From: Catellatospora sp. KI3
Lineage (GTDB): Bacteria > Actinomycetota > Actinomycetes > Mycobacteriales > Micromonosporaceae
Direction: 5' to 3'
DNA: 64,000 bases
Assembly (NCBI RefSeq): GCF_029948125.1
Contig: NZ_JASAMB010000010.1
Location: forward strand, 186,001 to 250,000
This document shows, piece by piece, positions 52,237-58,886 of this stretch. Within the stretch, counting starts at the first letter, position 1; each line of letters opens with the position of its first letter. Both the position numbers and the translations under genes were made by a program. The notes under the pieces were generated by a model. That model saw only the letters and a program-made list of their open reading frames with translations, was not told the origin of the DNA and did no database searches.

Positions 52237-52895
52237 GGCAGCGCCCCCGTCAGCCGGTCGATCCGCTCGTCGCGACCGGCCCGCCCGGCGACCACCCGCC
52301 GGAACCCGGCCAGCGGCGTACGCGGGTCCGCCACGGCCAGCTGCCCGTCCAGGTTGGCCAGGTCCTCGGCCAGCGTCTCGGCCAGCAGCTCAGTGGTGTC
52401 GGCGACCCTGCCCTTGCCCGGCACCGCCGTGCACGACACGTACGCCTCCGGCCGGTCGTGGCCGCGCAGCACCACCCGGACCGCGACCGACAGCAGGGGC
52501 AGCCCGGCGCGCTCGGCGTACCAGGCGGCGCCGGGCGACAGCGGGCCGGGCGGGGCGGCCGGGCGCAGCTCGCCCTCGGGGTAGATGACCAGGGTGCGGC
52601 CCCGGGCCAGCAGCCGCAGGCCGGTGGCCAGCTCGGCGCTGCCGAAGACGCCGGCGTGCCGGAAGAACCGGTAGCGGTCCAGGTTCTCCTGCAGCATCAG
52701 CAGGCAGGCGGGGCGACCGGCCCGGCGCAGCACCGCCGAGGCCACGAACGGGTCCCACCAGCTGTGGTGGTTGGCCGCCCAGACGAACGGGCCGACGGGC
52801 AGCCCGCCGCGCAGGTACACCCCGCGCAGCTCGCGCCGCACCATCCGGTCGAACCCCGTTCGCAGCAGACCGCCGAGCAGGCTCGGCTCAGTCAT
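52224..52895 (-). CDS. PlsC-type acyltransferase of the carotenoid operon
   Basis: A 223-aa enzyme from ATG 52895, overlapping crtYd by 8 bp. Motif I, N-H-x-x-x-x-D, reads ANHHSWWDPF (~residue 42). Motif III is VIYPEGELRP, and the block with the conserved Gly/Pro follows at GLPLLSVAVRV. This is the 1-acylglycerol-phosphate acyltransferase fold. In a carotenoid operon it is more likely to esterify the carotenoid glycoside with a fatty acid, as CrtO does in staphyloxanthin. That assignment is by context. A lipid-synthesis role remains possible. Confidence 0.85.
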   Translation of the reverse strand: MTEPSLLGGLLRTGFDRMVRRELRGVYLRGGLPVGPFVWAANHHSWWDPFVASAVLRRAGRPACLLMLQENLDRYRFFRHAGVFGSAELATGLRLLARGRTLVIYPEGELRPAAPPGPLSPGAAWYAERAGLPLLSVAVRVVLRGHDRPEAYVSCTAVPGKGRVADTTELLAETLAEDLANLDGQLAVADPRTPLAGFRRVVAGRAGRDERIDRLTGALPWRS

Positions 52896-53220
52896 CGGCG
52901 CCCCGTTCGGCGGCGCGGGCCGGGCGCAGCTTCAGCCACAGCAGCAGCGTCAGCGTCATCAGCGCGAACCCGAACCCGTAGTCCTCGACCGGGATGTGCC
53001 ACGGCACCCGCAGCCCCGAGATCGCCGCGTCGTCATAGTGCACGACGGTCGCGTCCGGCCTGGTCAGCCAGCCGTCGACGGGCACCTGGAACGCGAACGC
53101 GATGGCCATGGTGAGCCAGTACCGCGCGCTGCGCAGCAGCCCGGTCCGCAGCACCCACAACTCCAGCGCCACCACCGCCAGCGGCGCCGCTATCGCGGCG
53201 ACGGTGTACTCACCGCCCAC
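52888..53220 (-). CDS. crtYd: Lycopene cyclase subunit B (CrtYd-like)
   Basis: A 110-aa integral membrane protein from GTG 53220. Three helices are visible: TVAAIAAPLAVVALELWVL, WLTMAIAFAFQVPVD, and GFGFALMTLTLLLWLKL. The cyclase signature P-V-E-D is in WHIPVEDYGFGF. Actinobacterial lycopene cyclases are heterodimers of two such ~110-130-aa proteins, and both halves are needed. The gene overlaps crtYc upstream by 11 bp and the acyltransferase downstream by 8 bp, which means strict co-translation. Whether it makes beta-, gamma- or epsilon-rings cannot be read from sequence. Confidence 0.85.
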   Translation of the reverse strand: MGGEYTVAAIAAPLAVVALELWVLRTGLLRSARYWLTMAIAFAFQVPVDGWLTRPDATVVHYDDAAISGLRVPWHIPVEDYGFGFALMTLTLLLWLKLRPARAAERGADD

Positions 53221-53605
53221 GCCCGCCCCCCGCCTGCGGTGAAAGGAAGGGACCCTTCTTATCGCTTTCCGTAGTAGAAGGGCCCCTTCCCAACCGGAGC
53301 AGGTGGCGGGTGCGGCCGAGGACCTCGTAGGTCAGCAGGGCGCAGAGGGGGACGACCACGAAGAACAGCCACTCCTCGACAGGCAGCCCGAGCAGCCGTA
53401 CGCCGGTGGTGTAGCGCGGGTCGAACCACCAGTGGCCGCGCGCGACCGCGGCCAGGTCCCACAGCACGAACAGCGCCACCACCGGGGCGAGCGCGGCCAG
53501 CAGGCGCCGCGGGCGGCGGTAGACGCGGGCGCCGAGCAGCAGCTCCAGCGGCAGGGTCACGGCCAGGCAGGCGAGCAGAATCAGCAGGTAGCGCAGCGGA
53601 TCCAT
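53210..53605 (-). CDS. crtYc: Lycopene cyclase subunit A (CrtYc-like) with repeat-derived C-terminal tail
   Basis: A 131-aa membrane protein from ATG 53605, sharing one base with the crtB stop (TGATG). Helices are LRYLLILLACLAVTLPLELL, LAALAPVVALFVLWDLAA and EWLFFVVVPLCALLTYEVLG. The cyclase signature P-V-E-E is in GLPVEEWLFF. The last ~25 residues (GPSTTESDKKGPFLSPQ) are encoded by a 46-bp palindromic repeat and look foreign to the fold. They lie after the third helix and probably do not harm function. It should act with CrtYd to cyclise lycopene. Confidence 0.85.
   Translation of the reverse strand: MDPLRYLLILLACLAVTLPLELLLGARVYRRPRRLLAALAPVVALFVLWDLAAVARGHWWFDPRYTTGVRLLGLPVEEWLFFVVVPLCALLTYEVLGRTRHLLRLGRGPSTTESDKKGPFLSPQAGGGRGR
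53245..53290. repeat. GGAAGGG-type palindrome inside the crtYc 3' coding end
   Basis: GGAAGGGACCCTTCT (53245-53259) and AGAAGGGCCCCTTCC (53276-53290) are inverted complements at 14 of 15 positions, separated by 16 nt. Each arm is itself nearly palindromic. It is translated as the C-terminal tail of CrtYc. I believe similar palindromes are frequent in Micromonosporaceae, but this window alone cannot prove it. Confidence 0.8.
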
Positions 53606-54543
53606 CACGGCACCGGCTGCGGGTCCAGCACCGGCGGCGCGGTGACGGGCGTGCCGGGCCGGGTCAGCAGGCAGCGGGCGGCCACCGCCAGGCGGCGCCG
53701 GTTGGGCACCACGGCACGGCGGGCGAACACGTCGTGGTCGGCCGCCTCCACCTCGTCGAGGATGCCCGCGTACAGGTGGTACGCGGTGCGGATGCAGGCC
53801 TGCGAGGTCGGGGCGAGCATGGTCACCCCGGGCGCGGCCAGGGCGTAGTGCTCGCGTGCGCGGGCGATCTCGAACCGGACCAGCTCGCGTACGGCTGTGG
53901 TCGACGTGCCGCGCTGGGCGCACAGGTGCAGGTCGGCGGTGCTGAGCCCGAATCGACGCAGGTCCTCCTGCGGCAGGTAGACCCGGCCCCGGTCCAGGTC
54001 CTCGGCCACGTCGCGGATGAAGTTGGTCAGCTGGAACGCCAGCCCCAGCTGCCGGGCGGGCTCGCGGGCCTGGGCCGGGTCGGCCGGGTCGAGGATGGGC
54101 AGCATCATCGTGCCGATCACCGCCGCCGAGCCCTCCATGTACTCCAGCAGCGCGTCGTAGTCGGCGTACTCGGCGATCTCCAGGTCCATGGCCATGGAGT
54201 GCAGGAACGAGGCGAAGTCGGCGCGGTCCAGGTCGAACGCGGCGATGGTGTGCAGCACCGCGGGCAGCAGCGGGTCGTCGGTGCGGGCGCCGTGCAGCCC
54301 GGCGACGAACCGGTCTGACCAGTCGCGCAGCAGCCGGGCCCGTTCGGCGGGCGGTAGCGCCTCGGTCTGGTCGACGATCTCGTCGGCGTGGCGGGTGAAG
54401 CCGTAGAGGGCGTGCACATGCGGCCGTTTCCAGGCCGGCAGCAGCCGGGTAGCCAGGTAGTAGGTGCGGCCGTGCTGTCGGTGCAGGTCCCGGCAGCGGG
54501 CGTACGCCGCCGCGAGTTCCGCCTCCGCGAATTGCGGCTCCAC
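53605..54543 (-). CDS. crtB: Phytoene synthase
   Basis: A 312-aa enzyme. I place the start at GTG 54543 because GGGGAGGG lies five nt upstream; the longer frame to 54612 would overlap the divergent crtE. The first aspartate-rich motif is D54-E-I-V-D58 in TRHADEIVDQ, and the second is RDVAEDLDRGRVYLP. These bind Mg2+ and two GGPP molecules, which are condensed head to head to phytoene. TYYLATRLLP is the usual N-terminal flap. It heads the minus-strand operon and is divergent from crtE across 62 bp. Confidence 0.95.
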   Translation of the reverse strand: MEPQFAEAELAAAYARCRDLHRQHGRTYYLATRLLPAWKRPHVHALYGFTRHADEIVDQTEALPPAERARLLRDWSDRFVAGLHGARTDDPLLPAVLHTIAAFDLDRADFASFLHSMAMDLEIAEYADYDALLEYMEGSAAVIGTMMLPILDPADPAQAREPARQLGLAFQLTNFIRDVAEDLDRGRVYLPQEDLRRFGLSTADLHLCAQRGTSTTAVRELVRFEIARAREHYALAAPGVTMLAPTSQACIRTAYHLYAGILDEVEAADHDVFARRAVVPNRRRLAVAARCLLTRPGTPVTAPPVLDPQPVP

Positions 54544-54605
54544 GAAGCCCTCCCCAAATCGACTCAGTAATCGACGCAACTTCGACTCTACGCTAGTCTG
54601 GCCCC
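54544..54605. promoter_or_regulatory. crtB-crtE divergent promoter region with phased TCGAC motifs
   Basis: Three TCGAC motifs begin at 54559 (TCGACTC), 54571 (TCGACG) and 54582 (TCGACTC), spaced 12 and 11 bp, close to one helical turn. TAGTCT (54594-54599) lies 6 nt before the crtE GTG and is a likely leaderless -10. The minus-strand ribosome site GGGGAGGG serves crtB. The repeats are good candidates for a regulator or sigma factor site controlling both units. Confidence 0.6.
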
Positions 54606-55760
54606 GTGGCAAACGACACCTCTTCCGCTCCTGCCTCCATGCTCGCTGCTTCCGGGCCGTTGACCTGTGAAAACGGCCATGGCGCGGCCGCCGTACCCGG
54701 TCCGGCCGAGCTGCCCGCCGCCGTCGAGCGCGTGCTGGCCGACTTCGTCCGGGAGGAGAGCGCCGCCCTGATGGCGGTCGACCCGGCCCTGCAGCCGCTG
54801 GTCTCGGCCGCCCGCGCGGCGGTGCTGGGCGGCGGCAAGCGGGTGCGTCCGCTCTTCGCGTACTGGGGCTGGCGCAGCGCCGCCGGGCCGCACGCCCCGC
54901 TGCACCGGGTCCTGCCCGCGCTGGCGGCCCTCGAACTGCTGCACGCGTTCGCGCTGGTCCACGACGACGTCATGGACCGCTCCGACACCCGGCGCGGCCG
55001 CCCCACGGCCCACCGGCAGCTGGCCGCCACGCACACCGCCCAGCGGTTGCGCGGCGACGCCGACCGGTTCGGCGACGCGGGCGCGATCCTCGTCGGCGAC
55101 CTGTGCCTGGTCTGGGCCGACCGGCTGATGGCCCGCGCCGACGTACCCGCCGCGGTGCTGGCCACCGCCCGCGCCGCCTACGACCGGATGCGGATCGAGG
55201 CCGTGGCCGGCCAGTTCCTCGACGTGCTCGGCGACTGCGCCCGCACCTGGTCGCCCGAGCGGGCCCTGCGCACCGCCCGCCTCAAGACCGCCGGCTACAC
55301 CGCCACCTGGCCGCTGCACTTCGGCGCCGCGCTGGCCGGATCCGGCGGCGCCGCCTTCGCGCACGGGCCGCTCGGCCGCGCCTTCACCGGCTACGGCCTG
55401 GCCGTCGGCGAGGCGTTCCAGCTGCGCGACGACCTGCTCGGCCTGTACGGCGAACCCGCCGTCACCGGCAAGCCCGTCGGCGACGACCTCGGCAAACCCA
55501 CCATGCTGCTGCTGCTCGCCCGGCAGCGCGCCACCCCCGCCCAGGCCGCCGAACTCGACGCGATCCTGGCCGCACCCCGCCCCGACGTGGGCCGGCTGGC
55601 CGCCGCCGTGCGGGTCACCGGCGCGGCCGAGCAGCTCAGTGACATGATCGGCGAGCGGGTCGCCGACGCTCGGGCCGCGCTGGGGTCCGCGCCGATGCCA
55701 GAGGCCGTCCGCGACGGGCTCGGCGAGCTGGCCGCCGCGGTCGCCTGGCGCGCGGCATGA
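54606..55760 (+). CDS. crtE: Polyprenyl (geranylgeranyl) diphosphate synthase
   Basis: A 384-aa enzyme from GTG 54606, 6 nt after a TAGTCT box. The first aspartate-rich motif is D120-D-V-M-D124 in LVHDDVMDRSDTRRG. The second is D275-D-L-L-G in QLRDDLLGLYG, where the last Asp of the usual DDxxD is Gly, as in many actinobacterial members. GGGKRVRP binds the IPP phosphate. It extends DMAPP or FPP with IPP to GGPP, the substrate of CrtB. A ~35-residue low-complexity N-terminal extension is unusual. Its stop overlaps the first ATG of crtI. Confidence 0.9.
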   Translation: MANDTSSAPASMLAASGPLTCENGHGAAAVPGPAELPAAVERVLADFVREESAALMAVDPALQPLVSAARAAVLGGGKRVRPLFAYWGWRSAAGPHAPLHRVLPALAALELLHAFALVHDDVMDRSDTRRGRPTAHRQLAATHTAQRLRGDADRFGDAGAILVGDLCLVWADRLMARADVPAAVLATARAAYDRMRIEAVAGQFLDVLGDCARTWSPERALRTARLKTAGYTATWPLHFGAALAGSGGAAFAHGPLGRAFTGYGLAVGEAFQLRDDLLGLYGEPAVTGKPVGDDLGKPTMLLLLARQRATPAQAAELDAILAAPRPDVGRLAAAVRVTGAAEQLSDMIGERVADARAALGSAPMPEAVRDGLGELAAAVAWRAA

Positions 55761-57259
55761 GCACGAGGAAGGAGCAGGCGGGGATGCGTACCGTCAGCGG
55801 ACCCAGCGAGCACGTGGTCGTGGTCGGCGCCGGACTCGGTGGACTGGCCTGCGCGCTGCACCTGGCGGGCGCCGGGCGGCAGGTGACCGTGCTGGAACGC
55901 GAGGCCGAACCGGGCGGCCGCGCCGGGCGCCTGCTGCGCGACGGGTACGAGTTCGACACCGGCCCGACCGTGCTGACCATGCCCGAACTGATCGCCGAGG
56001 CGTTCGCCGCCGTCGGTGAGGAGCTGGCCGACTGGCTCACCCTCACCCCGCTCGACCCGGCCTACCGGGCCTGGTTCCCGGACGGGTCGAAGCTCGACGT
56101 CATCGCCGACCCGGCGCGGATGGCCGAGGAGATCGCGACGGTGTGCGGCCGGGCGGAGGCGGACGGATACCTGCGCTTCGTCGCGTACGCGCGCCGCCTG
56201 TGGGAGCTGGAGCGCAACGACTTCATCGACCGGAACTTCGACAGCCCGCGCGACCTGCTCACGGCCAACCTGCTGCGGCTGGTCGCCGCCGGTGCCTTCG
56301 GCCGCCTCCAGTCGCGCATCGACCACTTCCTGAAGGACCCCCGCACCCGCCGCATCTTCTCCTTCCAGGCCATGTACGCGGGCCTGTCCCCGCACAAGGC
56401 CCTGGCCGTCTACACCGTGATCTCCTACCTGGACTCCGTCGCCGGGGTCTACTTCCCGCACGGCGGCATGCACGCCGTCCCGCGCGCCCTGGCCGCGGCG
56501 GGGGAGAAGCACGGCGTGGTCATGCGGTACGGCACCGAGGTGGCCCGGGTCGAGTCGCGCGGCGGCCGCGCCACCGCCGTGGTGACCACCTCCGGCGAGC
56601 GGATCCCGGCCGACGCGGTCGTCCTCAACCCCGACACCGCCGCCGCGCATGCCCTGGTCACCGGGGCCGCCGCCCCGCGCCGCCGCCTGCGCTACTCGCC
56701 CTCCTGCGTCGTCATGCACGTCGGCTCCGACCGCGGGTACGCCAAGGCCGGGCATCACAACATCCACTTCGGGCGGGCCTGGCGGTCGACGTTCGACGAG
56801 GTGATCAACCAGGGGCGGCTGATGAGCGATCCGTCGCTGCTGGTCACCAACCCCAGCCGCACCGACCCGAGCGTCGCCCCGGCCGGCGGGCACACCTACT
56901 ACGTGCTCGCGCCCGTGCCGAACCTGGCCACGGGCCGGCAGGACTGGCGCGGCGGGCTGGCCGAGTCGTACGCCGACGAGCTGGTCGAGGTGCTGGAGCA
57001 GCGCGGGTACGTCGGCTTCGGCGACGGCATCCGCAGTCGGCATGTGGTGACCCCCGCCGACTGGGCCGACGCGGGGATGGCGGCGGGGACCCCGTTCGCC
57101 GCCGCGCACACGCTGACCCAGTCGGGCCCGTTCCGGCCCCGGAACCTGCATCCGTCGCTGTCCAACGTGGTCTTCACCGGCTCCGGCACCACGCCCGGCG
57201 TCGGCGTGCCGATGGTGCTGATCTCCGGCAAACTCGCCGCCGCCCGCATCACCGGCTGA
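55757..57259 (+). CDS. crtI: Phytoene desaturase
   Basis: A ~500-aa flavoprotein. ATG 55757 overlaps the crtE stop (ATGA). ATG 55784, with AAGGAG nine nt upstream, is an equally good start and would remove nine residues. The FAD dinucleotide fold is VVVVGAGLGGLACALHLAG with Glu in VLEREAEPGGRAGR. The family's C-terminal FAD/substrate block is FTGSGTTPGVGVPMVLISGK. It converts phytoene to lycopene, or to neurosporene or a didehydro product, by successive desaturations; the number of steps cannot be predicted. Confidence 0.95.
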   Translation: MSTRKEQAGMRTVSGPSEHVVVVGAGLGGLACALHLAGAGRQVTVLEREAEPGGRAGRLLRDGYEFDTGPTVLTMPELIAEAFAAVGEELADWLTLTPLDPAYRAWFPDGSKLDVIADPARMAEEIATVCGRAEADGYLRFVAYARRLWELERNDFIDRNFDSPRDLLTANLLRLVAAGAFGRLQSRIDHFLKDPRTRRIFSFQAMYAGLSPHKALAVYTVISYLDSVAGVYFPHGGMHAVPRALAAAGEKHGVVMRYGTEVARVESRGGRATAVVTTSGERIPADAVVLNPDTAAAHALVTGAAAPRRRLRYSPSCVVMHVGSDRGYAKAGHHNIHFGRAWRSTFDEVINQGRLMSDPSLLVTNPSRTDPSVAPAGGHTYYVLAPVPNLATGRQDWRGGLAESYADELVEVLEQRGYVGFGDGIRSRHVVTPADWADAGMAAGTPFAAAHTLTQSGPFRPRNLHPSLSNVVFTGSGTTPGVGVPMVLISGKLAAARITG

Positions 57260-57297
57260 CCCTGCCCTCAGCCGCCCTCATCACGTCGGCAACCGCA

Positions 57298-57545
57298 GGT
57301 CTCCCGCGCTTGCGGGCGTGATGATCGCGGCTTGCGGCCACGGGGTGGACGTCGGGGCGACGTTCTGACCGCGAAGGCCGATCATGAGGCTGCACTGGTC
57401 TCGGCGCTACGCCCGCGAGCGCCGGTCTCCAGCGCCTGCGGGCGTGATGATCGCGGCCTGTGGTCACTGAGTGGACTTCAGGGCGACCTCCCGACCCCAA
57501 GCGCCGATCATCACGTCCCACCCAGGACACACGCCGATCATGAAG
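57298..57545. repeat. 126-bp imperfect tandem duplication
   Basis: GGTCTCC (57298 and 57424) and GGGCGTGATGATCGCGGC (57314 and 57440) recur at exactly 126 bp, with GCCGATCAT at 57378 and 57504. The two units are similar over ~90 bp and diverge toward their ends; GCCGATCATGA recurs again at 57533. More decayed GATGATCG-type pieces continue to ~57790. The whole 615-bp spacer from crtI to marR (57260-57874) has no convincing gene: its reading frames lack ribosome sites and family motifs. Confidence 0.75.
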
Positions 57546-57838
57546 CTGGCGCGGCGAGTTTCGGCGTGGCGCGGCCGACTCCGGTGGTGACGCGCCTGGG
57601 CCGGGAGGCCGAGGCGGTCGGTTCGGGGTTGTGGTGCAGGTGGTGACCGCTGAGGGTGATCTTGTGCGGCCGTGGCTCGATGATCGTTGGTTGCGGTCAT
57701 CGGATGGGTTCGAGCGGCCGGGTTCGACCGCAGGTGCTGACCATCGGGGCGCTGCGGACGGATGATCGCCGTTTCGGTCCTTCAACCTCGATGTTCGCTC
57801 AGGGGTGGACCCGGGCGGGTCTCGGAGCCGAGAAATAC

Positions 57839-57874
57839 TAGCCATGGCGATAGTAGCCATGTACATTAAACGGC
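57839..57874 (+). promoter_or_regulatory. marR promoter/operator region
   Basis: An AT-rich patch in GC-rich DNA. TAGCCATG occurs twice (57839-57846 and 57854-57861), 15 bp apart. GCCATGGC (57841-57848) and ATGTACAT (57859-57866) are palindromes. TACATT (57862-57867) is a -10-like box 7 nt before the GTG start. The overlap of repeats and -10 fits autoregulation by the MarR protein. Confidence 0.6.
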
Positions 57875-58345
57875 GTGAGTGAAGCGCGGATGCGGATAGC
57901 GACGCCGGGGTTCCTGGTCTGGCGGCTGTCGATGAAGCTCAGGGTCGCGGTGGATCGGGCGGTGGCGCCCCTCGGCCTCACCCATGCGCAGTACTCGGTG
58001 CTCGCGTCCCTCTACGGCATGCATCACGCGGGCGAGAGCCCCAGCCAGCGCCGCCTGGCCGACCACACCGGCCTGGAGCCGCTCTACATCTCCAAACTGG
58101 CCCGCGGCCTCGAATCCGCCGGGCTGGTGGACCGCGCCCCCGACCCCGCCGACAGCCGCGCCGTGCGGCTGAACCTGACCGATCAGGGTCGCGACGTGAC
58201 CGCCAGGGCCGTCGTCGTCGTCCGCGACCTCCAGGAACGACTGCTCGCCCCGCTGGGCGGGCTTGCGGGCGAGCGCGCCGCCGCGTTCGTACGCGACCTG
58301 AATCTCCTGCTCGACGTGCAGTTGGACCCGAAGGAGCAAGCATGA
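57875..58345 (+). CDS. MarR-family transcriptional regulator
   Basis: A 156-aa winged-helix protein from GTG 57875 (leaderless-type promoter). Helix 1 and the dimer region are FLVWRLSMKLRVAVDRAVAP. The recognition unit is SQRRLADHTGLEPLYISKLA followed by RGLESAGLV. The wing carries D-R-A-P-D-P-A-D-S-R-A-V, the MarR hallmark with the conserved Asp-x-Arg. It is 615 bp downstream of crtI. In Corynebacterium, a MarR-type protein (CrtR) represses the carotenoid operon, so the same role is a reasonable hypothesis here. It overlaps the next gene by 4 bp. Confidence 0.85.
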   Translation: MSEARMRIATPGFLVWRLSMKLRVAVDRAVAPLGLTHAQYSVLASLYGMHHAGESPSQRRLADHTGLEPLYISKLARGLESAGLVDRAPDPADSRAVRLNLTDQGRDVTARAVVVVRDLQERLLAPLGGLAGERAAAFVRDLNLLLDVQLDPKEQA

Positions 58346-58767
58346 CCACGCTGAATGGACAGATCCTCGGCCAGGCCGAACGGGCCACCCGTGCCGTCCT
58401 CGACCGGCTGCTCGACCGGGCCGGAACCGACTTCCACGGCTGGGTGCTGCTCAACCTGACCGCGGACGGCGCCGAGCCGGTGCCGCATGCGGCGCTGGCT
58501 GCCCGGATGGCCGCCGGACTCAAGATCGGCGAGGTGGAGGCCGCCGCCGTGGTCGAGCGGCTGGTCGGCGCGGGGCTGATCGCGGGCGGCGGGGACCGGG
58601 GTCTGGCCCAGACCGCCGCGGGTGCCGAACTGTACCGGCGGATCGGCGCGGGCGTCGCCGAGGTCACCACCCGGCTCTACGGCGGCATCCCGGCCGACGA
58701 GCTGGCCGTCGCGGGGCGGGTGCTGCGGCTGGTCACCGTACGTGCGGACGCGGAGCTGGCGGCCTGA
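58342..58767 (+). CDS. Winged-helix-like protein coupled to the MarR regulator
   Basis: A 141-aa protein whose ATG 58342 overlaps the marR stop (ATGA). The layout is MarR-like: an N-terminal dimer helix (LGQAERATRAVLDRLLDRAG), then HGWVLLNLTADG, a helix-turn-helix-like ARMAAGLKIGEVEAAAVV, ERLVGAGLIAGGG as helix 4 into the wing, and a C-terminal helix pair. The wing is short and lacks the usual basic residues, so DNA binding may be weak. It may dimerise with the preceding MarR protein or sense a ligand. No direct family assignment is possible. Confidence 0.7.
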   Translation: MTTLNGQILGQAERATRAVLDRLLDRAGTDFHGWVLLNLTADGAEPVPHAALAARMAAGLKIGEVEAAAVVERLVGAGLIAGGGDRGLAQTAAGAELYRRIGAGVAEVTTRLYGGIPADELAVAGRVLRLVTVRADAELAA

Positions 58768-58886
58768 CCGGACGGTCACCCGCGCGGGGGTCAATCGCCC
58801 TCGCGCGCGTGACAGTCCGGCGTCCAGGCATTGTGCGTACACCACTTAACGGGCATTTTGGACTCCACCGGCTGAGGGGGTCTGAG

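Noticed and set aside
57656-57841. Short reading frames in the crtI-marR spacer as genes
   Set aside because: They overlap the decayed tandem repeats, have no ribosome sites or family motifs, and show irregular codon use.
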